Part shown: positions 31,164-40,705 of the stretch, one piece after another | How the letters are laid out: the number at the start of each line of letters is the position of its first letter | How positions within the stretch are numbered: position 1 is the first letter of the stretch | Source: Cladosporium sp. IMV 00045 | Lineage: Eukaryota > Ascomycota > Dothideomycetes > Cladosporiales > Cladosporiaceae | Reading direction: 5' to 3' | DNA length: 40,705 nucleotides | Assembly (NCBI GenBank): GCA_001931905.2 | Contig: MSJI02000010.1 | Location: forward strand, 1 to 40,705 | Position numbers and translations under genes: made by a program | The notes under the pieces: model-generated | Database searches by the model: none | What the model saw: the letters and a program-made list of their open reading frames with translations, nothing else | What the model was told of the DNA's origin: nothing

Positions 31164-32012
31164 TCGACCTTTCGTGACCCAGAAGCGTATGCTCAACAAA
31201 TGGGATGTACCTGGTCAAGCAACTCATTGCCCAGCTGGTGTCCTGATTTTGGGCTGAGACGCCCAGAATCTACTGGAGCCGCAGGCTTTCATTCCTATAT
31301 ACACAATACTGGACCAAACTCACAGCTACCAGCATGTATCGTTCCCCTTTCGTCCAGGATCTTGCGTGTTCGCGGTGTGCGATGCGCTACCATAGCCGCA
31401 TGTTCCCGACAAAGCCAAAGCATCGAGAACAGCATGGCATTCGCATCTCAGTCGGGACGACTCGCAATGCGGATATTATCCTACAGGACGCTTGCAGATG
31501 TAGGCAAAGATCTCCTCGATGCGCTTCGCGAAGGGGACCGCACGGCTCTTAGTGGGACCTGGCCGTTCCACCCACTCAACACGACGAGATCACGGGACGA
31601 ATACTGGTCAGCATTGAAGTCATTTGCACCCTTCTTCTTTGAAAAGTACGTTCCATGTCTGTATGCAGCATGTGACACCAAAGAAGTAGATTATGCAAGC
31701 TTCACTGCAGATCAGATCGATGCATTTGTCGGCGAGATGAGGTACGAAATGGAATTTTACGCGCATATGCTTCGCCGCTGCTTCATCACGACCCCGATTG
31801 GACCTCTGGGGTCCCACATTGGGTGTGGTTCTGATGCTGTGCGTCCGAGTGATGAGGTCTTCGTGCTTTACGGAGTGGGGAAACCAACAGTAGTCCGTCG
31901 CATCGGGAAAGATGGGCACTATAAGTACGTCGGCAACTGTTATCTAAATGGCATTATGGCAGGAGAAGCGCCAGAACTTGGATTCCCAGTCGAAGACATT
32001 CTGCTGGTGTAG
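31164..32012 (+). pseudogene. C-terminal region of the HET gene, downstream of the in-frame stop
   Basis: In the same frame as the preceding HET segment and separated from it only by one TAA. It contains SLPSWCPDF, the usual linker after the HET domain, and ends with DEVFVLYGVGKPTVVRR and GNCYLNGIMAGEA, the standard C-terminal block of large HET proteins. This part has no HET domain of its own and its first ATG (31200) lies inside the conserved region, so it is unlikely to be a separate gene. A 33-nt GT...AG segment (31150-31182) spans the stop but is too short for a normal intron. The stop lies 34 nt before that ATG. Confidence 0.65.
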
Positions 32013-32045
32013 TTATCCACAATCGTCCAAACCAAACACAGACGC

Positions 32046-34074
32046 CTATTCCGGCACAGATACCGGCTCCTCAACCCCCTCAACAGTCGGCACCACAACC
32101 TCCACCAACCCCGTCTCCCCATCAAACTCCAACCGATCAATCGTCGTCTCCCTATGCGTCCCATCCCCATCCGGAATCGCAAAACGATGATACGCAATGT
32201 ACCATTCATCCGTCCCAGGCACATTGAGCACAGAATTATGCCCGGTGCCCAGCAAGCCCTTCTCAACATCCTTACTCAGTACAACGCCGCGGTACGTGAA
32301 AGGCCCCACGGGGCTGTCCGCCGTGGCGTAGCCGACGCGGTAGTTCTCGCTGCCCGTGTCGTCGATCGAGTAGGTGAGGTGGTAGTACGGCTCGCGGTAG
32401 ACCATGAAGAGGCCTTCGCGGAAGTCTTCCAGACCGGCGAGGGAGGTTGTCGTGTTGGGTTTGAGGGATGTCATGTCCTCCGCCAGCTCGGCAACGAGGG
32501 GCACGCCGTTGCCCCAGTAGAAGTAATATTTGCCGGAGTTGGGGTCGAGGAAGGCATCGGGGTCGATTGCTTGGTTGGTTTTGGGCTCTTCTTCGTTCGT
32601 GATCATGGCGGTCGGCTCGGCGGTGAAGGGGCCTTCGGGACAGTCGGCGACGGCGACGCCGATGGTTTTGGCGTCGTAGGTGGGGTTGTGCCCGCTGAAG
32701 TAGAAGTAGTATTTGCCGTCTTTCTCGGCGATGGTGGGCGCCCAGGCGTTGCCGATGGCCCAGGGGACGTTGCCTTCGGTTCCGTTTAGGGTGAGGAAGG
32801 GCTTCTCTGAGCGCTCCCAGTCGACGAGGTTGTCGGAGGACCATACGTAGAATTCCTGCCCGCCCCAGCCTGGGAAGCCGTCGGTTGTGGCGTAGATGTA
32901 GAAGTTGCCGTTGAAAGAGGCGATATTGGGGTCAGCGTATAGGCCAGGAATCAATGTGCTGCGCTTGTGAAGAGATCTCTTCTTCGAGTTGCCAGTGATG
33001 GTCGCAAGCTCAGCGGCGGTGATGGGGAGGACAGTGCCGTGACGAGGACTCGAGGGCAGATTGTACTCGCTGGATACAGTCCAGTCAGGATTCGCAATAT
33101 CGTCCGTCTCCAGCGGAATGTATCCTCGACCACCGTATTCGTCAACGAAAAGGTAGAACTTCTCGCCATTGACATCGTCAGGGTTCGATTTAAAGGCCGT
33201 CGGCCCCTCAACCGCCTCAGTCCCCGCATCGCGACCAATGCAAGAAGCCACGATCTTCCAACCATCCAACTGAGCCAGCAAAGAATCCGAGCTCTCCTGG
33301 ATGATATCAGTACAACCAGTAACGCCACCCTCATCTTTCGTGAATCGATGATAAACCCCGCCTTCCTGAAGCACAGTGGAATCGATCCTCGCAGTCCCCG
33401 CGTCCTGCCAAATCTGCGGCTCGCTGAAAGTGACAAAGTCCTGCGTTGTAGCGTAGAGCATGCGGTGGTAACTCTCGCCTCCGTGCGCAGTGTCGTCTTC
33501 CTCGTACAGCGAAGAGGCCCAGAAGACGACATACGCTTCGATCTCGGTGTCGTAGTACGCTTCTGGGGCCCAGGTGTTTCCCGCGGTGGGAGGCGAGACT
33601 TGCACGTGTCTTTGCTCGGACCACGTTTGCAAGTCGTTCGACTCCCAGATGTTGAGGTATAGGCTGCCGTTGCGCACCGCTGCATCCCATGAGGTGCCGG
33701 AGCCGATGGATAGATCGGTGGCTATCAGGAAGAACGAATCTCCATCGTGAGACTAGATTAACGTCAGCCAACGCATCTCTCGAAATCAAGCCCAAGATAC
33801 ACACGCGAATGAGAAACGGATCTCTCAACCCCTTCGTGCCCTCGCTCGAAGTCAGAATGGGATTTCCACCATTTAACTCCTGCCAATCAAGAGCATTGTT
33901 GCCCTTACTAGCCGCAAGAAAGATATTCTCCCCCTCAAGCGAGCTATTGGTGAAATAAGCAAAGACATATCCCTCATTGACAGCGGCGTCTTGTCGAGGA
34001 GCCGTGTGCGCTGCCCTTGGGATGACAGCAGCCGAGGCGGAGGCCGCGAGAGTCAGAGGAGTTAGGAGGTGCAT
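32046..34074 (-). CDS. Secreted tandem GH43-type glycoside hydrolase (two five-bladed propellers)
   Basis: Exon 1 is 33805-34074 and exon 2 is 32046-33752; the 52-nt intron ends in TAATCTAG. The product is 658 aa. A signal peptide is clear (MHLLTPLTLAASASAAV). Propeller 1 (about 30-340) has LRDPFLIRS with the candidate base Asp, GNTWAPEAYYD and EAVEGPTAF. Propeller 2 (about 355-655) has LYADPNIASFNGNFYIYATTDG, IGNAWAPTI, AIDPDAFLD and FREGLFMVY, which match the base Asp, pKa-modulating Asp and acid Glu of GH43. The domains are joined by a linker with KKR (347-349) and KR (353-354), possible Kex2 cleavage sites. GH43 enzymes act on arabinose- and xylose-containing plant cell-wall polymers; the exact activity is not readable. 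It is convergent with the HET gene, with 33 nt between stops. Confidence 0.88.
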
Positions 34075-34839
34075 GACTGCCTACAGTAACAGGCGATGAA
34101 GGCTTGCAACATCGTAACATCCGGTCGTGGGCAAGCATTCTTATATCATCATCGACCATGGCATACGAGGTCGACCTGCATACCATCGGGAAGTGGACCT
34201 ACCTATAACGCAATTAACTTTCCCGCAGCAAGAATTTAGGCAATTTATCCTTCACGCTGGCAACCGTCGACGCCAAGTCAGACTACAAGTAAGTTTATGG
34301 CGACGCGGTCAATTTCAGAGAAGACCGTAACGAAGCAAAACCCAGAAGTGAGGTGTGATCGACACTGGCTTCCCCGCTGGAGCAAGAAAGTGTGCTCGGT
34401 TGCCGTCGGGCCCACATTGTGACGAGCTTGCCGAAGTGGATTAATTACGAGCCTCCGAGGTTCGAAGCAAAAGGATATGACGCGCCGGTTGGGTGCTATT
34501 GAAGTTATTGCAAGATTACTGCGAGAAGTTGGCAAATGGGTTCTTGGCGAGTATCCGCTTCGTGGTCATTCATCTCCTTGAGTCGTTTCATCGTGCTGCA
34601 TCACAAGAGACTCTGGCAGCTTGATCGATAGCCCAAAACTACGACCGCACCACGCATTAGCACGAGAGTTCCAACTTAATAGATTCATGTATTGCATATG
34701 TATTCTCTCTCAACAAACCCAAAACAAGACAAAAGCTCGCCAACAACAACGATGAAAACAACGCTAATCCAATGATATTCCCCAACTACCTGTACAAACA
34801 ACAACAACGACAACAAACACAACCAGCATCTTCCCCCAT
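34075..34839. other. Spacer between GH43 promoter and coronin 3' end
   Basis: 765 nt; both flanking genes are on the minus strand. It should contain the GH43 promoter and the coronin 3' UTR. The AC-rich stretch at 34720-34830 lies just past the coronin stop. No gene is seen. Confidence 0.5.
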
Positions 34840-36820
34840 CTAATTGACCCTGGTCTTCAACTCCGCGACCTCCTGCGTGAGAGCCTCGATCTGCCTTCCC
34901 TGCGCCTGCAGCATTCCTCTAATCTCACCGAGAACCTCCTTAAGACCACCGGCTGCGCTCGACGCGCTTCTGGAGACGCCGCCGGTCTCGGTGCTTGAAG
35001 GCTCGTTCTCGGGCTTGGGAGTCGCGGCGGGAGCCTCAGCGGGCTTTTGGCTGCTGGAGGGGACTCTGGAGGGCTCTGGTGTAGAAGCAGAGGTGGTGGT
35101 TGTGGGGGTGGGGATCTTGTCCTGGTGCATGGGAGGGGTGCTGACGCCGACCTTCTCCTCTTGGCGGGCGGCGATGATGTTGGAGGGACGCTCGACGGGT
35201 TTGGAGATCTCTTCGAAGGGACTGGAAGGCTCCTCGTCGGAGGACTGGGCATCTTTGTCGGCGAACTTGTTGGCCATGTCAGACATGGACTGCTGGTTGT
35301 CCTTCATGGAAGGGATCTCGCGGGGAGTGGCAGGCTGGGACTCCTCTTGCTTCGGCTCGGCCTTGGGAGCAGCCGCGGGCGCAGGCGCAGGGGTACCGAC
35401 GGTCTTTGCGGGAGCTGCCTTAGGAGCTGCCTCGGCAGCGTATTCTTTCGGCGCCTGGCCCTCATGGAGGTCGCCCATGTCAACCTTGGCAGGACGAGCA
35501 GTCTTGCCCTCCAACCATTCGGCGCTGGACATGGCAGGCTTGATGCCAACGGCGGGAGGGTAGATGTCGTCCTGGAAGACTTCGGCGCGTCTGGGCACGA
35601 CGAAAGAGATAGGCTCGATAAGCGAATCGTTGACGGTCTTGAAAGCGCGCATGACCTCGTTGGCATGAGTGTTGACGCCACGCTTGGGCATGAACGCGAT
35701 ACCACGTTGAGGTTCAGGAGACTTGTACTCGCTGAGTGGCTCGAACTTGTCGTTCTCATATTCGTAGTAGCGGATGTTGCCGTCACCCTTGCCGGCAAGG
35801 TAGAGCATCTGGCTGCCGTCATCCCAGAAGGGCATGCAGATACCAGATTGAGAGTCAAGGTAGGTGAAGTCGCCAATGGGCGCAGAGGGGTTGCGAGGGT
35901 CCCAAAGACCGAGCTGGCGATCGCTCATCTTGCTGAAACCGGTGGTGGCGACTCTGTCGTGGTCGCCGAGCCAGCAGACTCTGCTGCTCTTTGCGCCGCT
36001 GTGGCCAGCCACCTCGTGGGCCGGCTTCTCCTGGCGGACATCCCAGAATCGCAGCTTCTTGTCGCGAGAAGAAGTGACGAGCATGTTGCCCTCGGAGCTC
36101 CATGAAAGCGATTGAACCATGTCGTTGTGCTTGAGAGTGATCTTAGGCTTTCCATCTTCCAGATCCCAGACCTTGACAGTGTAGTCGCCAGACGAGGACG
36201 CAAGGACGTTCTCAGCGGCCGGGTTGAACAGCACGTGGCCAACCTTTCTGCAGGGAGTCAGCCACCGTTTGCGACTAGAGGTATACACCCAATGTTATCC
36301 ATCCTACCTTCCATGTCCGGTCAACTTTCCAACCGGCATCACATCCTCGGGCTCCTCGGCATCGGTGCGCAGGGTGAAGTTGTCCGGCACCTTCCACAAG
36401 CACACCTTTCCGTCGTCGCTGGCACTGGCGACAATGTCATCGTCGAAAGGGCTCCAGTCGTGATCCAGCACGGCGGCAGTGTGTCCCCTGAACAATGGCA
36501 TCACCTCCGGCAGCTTTCCACGCTCCTCCAGAGGGATGACGGCGAATGCGCCGCCGCCCGAGGCCTCCCAGTTGACGGACAGGTATTTGGGGTTGCATTT
36601 GACGAGGTTGGTGTCCCAGGCGTTCTTGCTGATGCGCAGGTTATCGTAGCATTGTTCGCGTCTGCTCGGCTGTCCGAAGACGTGCCCTGTGTGTGTCGCG
36701 TGGTCAGTACCTACTGTTCATGCTCATATGCGACGACTCGGCCGCGATGCGATGATCGAGGGGCTGGTGTTGGTCGGCGGGCTTACGATACTTGGACGCT
36801 CTCACGAAGCGGCCAGACAT
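34840..36820 (-). CDS. crn1: Coronin, actin-binding WD40 protein
   Basis: Exons 36787-36820, 36308-36686 and 34840-36247; phases close to 606 aa. The tiny first exon encodes MSGRFVRASKY, the almost invariant coronin start. Splicing gives RHVFGQPSRREQCYDNLRISKNAWD, the N-terminal coronin block, and KYLSVNWEASGGGAFAVIP. WD repeats follow, including GHTAAVLDHDWSPFDDDIVASAS, VGHVLFNPAAENVLASSS and MVQSLSWSSEGNMLVTSS, then the C-terminal conserved SPEPQRGIAFMPKRGVN. A Pro/Ala/Glu-rich linker (about 400-570) precedes a C-terminal coiled coil (LGEIRGMLQAQGRQIEALTQEVAELKTRV) that drives oligomerisation. It bundles actin filaments and modulates Arp2/3 at cortical patches (family knowledge). A housekeeping gene, intact. 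Confidence 0.95.
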
Positions 36821-37480
36821 GTTTGTGTCTCCTTTATGTGTGCGAAAAAGGCGTTGTTGGGGAAAAGAATGGCGGCGGTGGTGTCAATTGGCGATATGCA
36901 GTGTGTTTTTGTTGTCCTATTCCAGACCCGGCCCTGTCCAGCTTCCACCTGTGCTTTGTCCCTCTGGCTGGCTGGCGACTTGTAAGGGTGGCAGGGTGGG
37001 TCCTTTGATGAATCCGGCCCTAGCGCGGTGGAGCCTGCCCCAAACGCAGGGAGAACTTCACAATTGCATGAGCAGCCTCTCCTTCTTCAGTAATTCCATT
37101 AATCAATCCATTAATCAATTCTGTTGTACCTCACTTGACATCTTGGTGAGGACATCATCATCGATTCGTGCATACTCGGTCCCACTTCACTCCGAACTCT
37201 ATCTTCTCGACGATCACCTTGTTATGTTACCTTTCCATCTCCACCGTCAGCCCCAAACACTGCGGGGAAGCATACGATATGCCTCTTGACAAGGAGACAA
37301 GCATGCATCGCCGTTGGGCCCTTTATCCAAGCTTTGACACGATGTCACCTTGAATCAAGTTGTAGGCATGAATATTAGGCAGTCGATGTAGTCTCTCCCT
37401 GCTACATATAGGGTGTCGTCTCTACATGTGGCCCCGTCACCGAAACGTTTCACTCGTGTTGTAGACCTCAGTCTGTTCGC
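36821..37480. promoter_or_regulatory. Divergent promoter region, coronin (-) / GH29 fucosidase (+)
   Basis: 660 nt between outward-pointing starts. It contains a perfect tandem pair of the 12-mer TCCATTAATCAA at 37096-37107 and 37108-37119. No gene is seen. Confidence 0.45.
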
Positions 37481-40156
37481 ATGCGAGTTTCAAAGAGTTG
37501 CAACATGAAACGATCCACACTAGCTCTTGCTGCAGCTCTAAACATATTCCATTCTTCCTGTGTGGCTCAGGATGGGCTCGTCATCAATCCGAAAAATGCA
37601 GACCATGGCGGTAGTGGTGGGCGCACCATCCCGATGGACCTGTCCGATCTAGTCAACAACCGTGCGTTTGCCATGTCGTCCGGTGATGCAGATTTCGATG
37701 GATTGCACTCAGGATACCCAGCACAATATCTGCCAGAGGCGGAATTCACATACTCTGGAGTGAGATACAACTTCCCTCAATACCAGGAATCGGGCAACGA
37801 CAATGTCCTCGCACAGGGCCAAAATCTCAGACCGGAGAAGGGTCGTTATATCAGCGTTCACATGCTCGCAGCAGCCGAGAGCGCCATAGCTACTGGTTTC
37901 GTCAACACCACGTATTCGGACAACTCCACGGCGTCTGCTCCAATTCTTATTGACCCCTACAAGGATTGGCCGTACCCTTACGGCGGCGACATCATCTTTC
38001 CGTACACTCTTGCGAATGACAGCGTAGACTATAATCGATCTATGATTTTTCAGAGCGTTACTTGGCTGGACTCTTCCAAGGAACTCACCAGTCTCCAGCT
38101 ACCCAACGTCACTTCTGGTGCGGCCGGTGACCCAGGTGGTGAAGCTGAAGACACGAGATTGCACATCTTTGCCGTGACACTGGTCCCCGCAACAGAGACT
38201 GGAATCGCTCTGGAAGTGCAGTATGCCCGATCGACTCAGATGTGGGTAGAGGGTACGAACAAAACTCAAATTGTGGAGGCTGTGATCAACAATGTTGGCG
38301 AGGAGTGGGTGCTTGCCAACAACAGCGTCCGCGTCACAGTCGAATCTCCAGGACTCAGAACTGTCCAACCAGGCGTGATCAATCGACTGAGGCCAGGTGA
38401 TCAAGCGCGTGTCCAAGTTGGTGTCGTCAATGCCAACGGTACCGCTGCGGGAACAAGTGGTCAGGCGACTATCCGCATCAACGGACAAGGCGTGCAAGCC
38501 AGCTATCCCTTCAATGCTACATACGGCATTGCCCCGTACGAAGCGACATATGAGAGCATCTACAGCCATGAAAGTCCGACATGGTTCGGTACATCAGCAA
38601 AGTACGGCATCTTCATTCATTGGGGAGTATACAGTGTACCTGCCTGGGGTAATTCCGGCGAGAATGGTCAGTACATCATGCCTTTACAGAACCCATCATA
38701 CTGACCGAAATAACAGAATCCTACGCCGAATGGTACTGGTGGAGGCAGAATCAAGGCCCAGGACAATCAGATCGAACCTGGGAGTACCACCTGGAAACGT
38801 ACGGCGAGAACATCGTGTACGACGATTTCATCGAAAACTTCACCGCCTCAGTGTTCGAGCCCAAAGAGTGGGTGGATTTATTCGCCGATGCGGGTGCGCA
38901 GTATTTTGTGCAAGTCTCGAAACACCACGACGGCTATGCCATCTTCGACTTGCCAGCGAATGTCTCGAACAGAACGAGCGTTGCGCTTCCTCCCCATCGG
39001 AACCTTCTTCAGGAGATCTTCGATGCTGCAGACGAGTATCAACCGCATTTGCACAAGGGAACTTATTACTCTCTACCAGAATGGTTTCACCCAGATTACA
39101 AGGAATATGGCTTCGGTTCATGGTACGTTCCACCAAAGCAAAACAACCAACTTCCAAACCTCAACCTAACCCCCTCCCAGGCCCGGCGGCAACGCTACCA
39201 ACCCCTACACCAACGCCACCCTCCCCTACACCGGCTACGTGCCCGTAAAAAACTACATCAGCGACCTCATCATCCCCGAAATGCAAACCCTCGCCTCCAT
39301 GGGCACGGAAATAATGTGGTGCGACATCGGCGGCCCCAACCTAACAGCAGACTTCGCCGCCTCCTACTTCAACAACGCCGCTGCCTCGGGCAAACAAGTC
39401 CTCCTCAACAACCGCTGCGGCCTGCCGGGCGACTTCGACACGCCCGAATACGCGCGCTACGACGCCGTCCAAGTGCGCAAATGGGAAAGCAACCTGGGCA
39501 TGGACCCCTTCAGCTACGGCTACAACCGCGCCACGCCGGACGAGGCCTACCTCAAACCGGGCGCGATCGTCACGAGTCTTGTGGACATTGTGTCGAAGAA
39601 TGGGAATTTTTTGTTGGATGTCGGACCCACCGCGAATGGGACGATTATTGCAATCCAGCAGAGGAACTTGCGTGAAGCGGGGACGTGGATTAAAGAGCAT
39701 GCGGAAGCCATCTTCAATACGACGTATTGGTTCGTGACGCCGGAGGAGGGGCAGGCGGTGCGGTTCACGCAGAGTCAGGATGCGTTTTATATCACTACGC
39801 TGTATCCGCCGAATGGAACGTTGGTACTCGACTCGCCGGTGCCGTGGATGGAGGGGGATGATGTGAGGGTTGTGGGAGGGAATAGGAATGGGGAAGTGGT
39901 TCCTTCGAGATTGCTGGGGAATGGGAGTTTGGAGTTGACGGTTGGGGAGGAGGTTAGGGATGCGGATCGGTATGCTTGGGTTTTCAAGATTGATTTTGGG
40001 GGAGTGCAGGCTGGGAATGGAAGTGCGGTCACAGGCACGAGGCCTGGTGGGACGGGTGGGCCTGTTGATACGCAGACGACGAGCGATGGTGGTCGGTTGG
40101 AGGCTTGTCTGGGCATGATGCTGGCTTTGGTTGTGTTGATGGCGTTCGTCGCTTGA
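37481..40156 (+). CDS. GH29 alpha-L-fucosidase, secreted, probable GPI anchor
   Basis: Exons 37481-38666, 38717-39122 and 39181-40156; introns of 50 and 58 nt (GTCAGT...AACAG, GTACGT...CCCAG). The product is 855 aa. A signal peptide follows MKRSTLALAAALNIF; the ATG at 37505 is an equally good start. Residues 40-360 are an N-terminal extension rich in beta-type sequence and N-glycosylation sites, not part of the GH29 core. The core begins at about 365 with SPTWFGTSAKYGIFIHWGVYSVPAW, then AEWYWWRQNQ, YFVQVSKHHDGYAIF, and the nucleophile Asp579 in IMWCDIGGP. A C-terminal beta domain follows. The last 20 residues are hydrophobic (LGMMLALVVLMAFVA) after a Gly/Thr-rich spacer, as for GPI attachment. 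It releases L-fucose from glycans by a retaining mechanism (family knowledge). Confidence 0.93.
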
Positions 40157-40396
40157 GGCTCCATGTCGACGATCTAGACAATACAGTGGCAGTGTCAACG
40201 AATGAAATTGTTTACGACTACGCACATGATGATGCAAATAATTGTCTTGAGCGCAGAGTGAATGACTTTAGTGAACGTATTTGGTCAGTATCGGTGAACA
40301 AAAGGGGTGTACAAGCATGTTGAGATGCCTAAATGTGATGCGTGTGGCTGTTGAAGGCACAAAAGAATGAATTTTATTCCACTCCTGACATCTTGA
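40157..40396. other. Convergent spacer between GH29 and MetAP2
   Basis: 240 nt between two stop codons that face each other, holding both 3' UTRs. Nothing else is recognisable. Confidence 0.5.
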
Positions 40397-40705
40397 TCAG
40401 TAGTCATCTCCACGAGAGATGATCTCTTTGCAGTTCGGCTTGAGCAGAACAGTCTGTGAAAAGTAAGTTATGTCAGTAACCATCTCCAGACCTTATCCAA
40501 CTCGGAAGATTACTCACATGCTCAAACTGCGCAACATACGAGCCAGGAATATCCACCAACGGCTCGTAGTAGTCGACAATGCCTTCCGAGATGAGAGACT
40601 TCATGCCAAGATGATAGTTCTTCACACCCAGATGCTCCAGATAGCGTCTGGAGAACACCAGCGTCCCGAAGTTCTCATCAATCGTCTTGAGCAAAGCCCT
40701 AGCAG
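40397..40705 (-). CDS. Methionine aminopeptidase 2, C-terminal end (partial)
   Basis: Only the 3' end is in the window. The last exon is 40397-40453; a 64-nt intron (GTGAGT...CACAG, 40454-40517) separates it from the exon 40518-40705, which runs off the right edge. Readable marks are [53 protein letters not shown], where the Glu of QFEHT is one of the metal ligands, and the terminal [10 protein letters not shown] ending, which is characteristic of the eukaryotic type 2 enzyme. It removes initiator Met cotranslationally in the cytosol (family knowledge). Without splicing, the frame would end in a wrong tail ([14 protein letters not shown]), so the intron is well supported. Confidence 0.93.

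Noticed and set aside
32154..33662. Long plus-strand open frames opposite the GH43 gene
   Set aside because: They are antisense shadows in GC-biased codons; translations are Val/Gly/Arg-rich with no motif, while the minus strand has clear GH43 signatures.
35047..36105. 352-codon plus-strand frame opposite coronin
   Set aside because: Antisense shadow of a well-supported gene, with no protein character.
1..40705. Transposons, CRISPR arrays, bacterial-style operons or viral insertions
   Set aside because: No terminal inverted or long direct repeats, transposase, reverse transcriptase or viral motif was found, and CRISPR is not expected in a fungal nuclear genome.

Overview
This is eukaryotic nuclear DNA from a filamentous ascomycete (Pezizomycotina). 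The evidence is short GT-AG introns of about 50-75 nt with CTAAC/CTGAC-like branch points, and fungal families: Zn2Cys6 regulator, HET-domain protein, DHA2 transporter, CYP, Old Yellow Enzyme (OYE), GH43, GH29, coronin and a Pho23-like ING protein. Single-exon genes and gene-poor spacers up to 1.8 kb would suit a Dothideomycete, but I cannot assign a species. All functions are read from sequence motifs; no database search was possible.

Region 1 (about 0.3-10.9 kb) looks like a small catabolic cluster. In order it holds a Zn2Cys6 transcription factor (+), a PuuE-type cyclic amide/imide hydrolase of the polysaccharide-deacetylase fold (-), a 14-TM MFS transporter (-), an amidase-signature hydrolase (+) and an OYE flavin reductase (+). 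Transporter and amidase share one divergent promoter. This is a chemically coherent set: import, C=C reduction, ring opening of a cyclic imide or ureide, then half-amide hydrolysis to acid plus ammonia. It resembles the late part of the fungal nicotinate (hxn) pathway, but with a different regulator and without the hydroxylases. A small Dabb (stress-responsive A/B barrel) protein follows at 11.4-11.9 kb.

Region 2 (12-21.2 kb) holds a Pro/Gln-rich protein of unknown function, an SLC6-type transporter (-), a 1.8 kb gene-less stretch, a protein with an HEVSH zinc-metalloprotease-like motif that I cannot place in a named family (+), and a cytochrome P450 (-).

Region 3 (21.5-28.8 kb) holds an F-box/beta-propeller protein, a Pho23-like ING/PHD protein and an intron-containing tRNA-Phe(GAA). 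It ends with a minus-strand locus in which two reading frames overlap at ATGA.

Region 4 (29.9-40.7 kb) holds a HET-domain gene broken by one in-frame stop, a secreted tandem GH43 protein with a dibasic linker between its two propellers, coronin (three exons), a GH29 alpha-L-fucosidase with a long N-terminal extension and a GPI-like tail, and the 3' end of methionine aminopeptidase 2, cut by the right edge.

Exon structures were worked out by hand from splice signals, reading frame and family conservation. In each multi-exon model given with confidence the phases close exactly. The least certain models are the gene at 12.1-13.3 kb and the locus at 27.5-28.7 kb.
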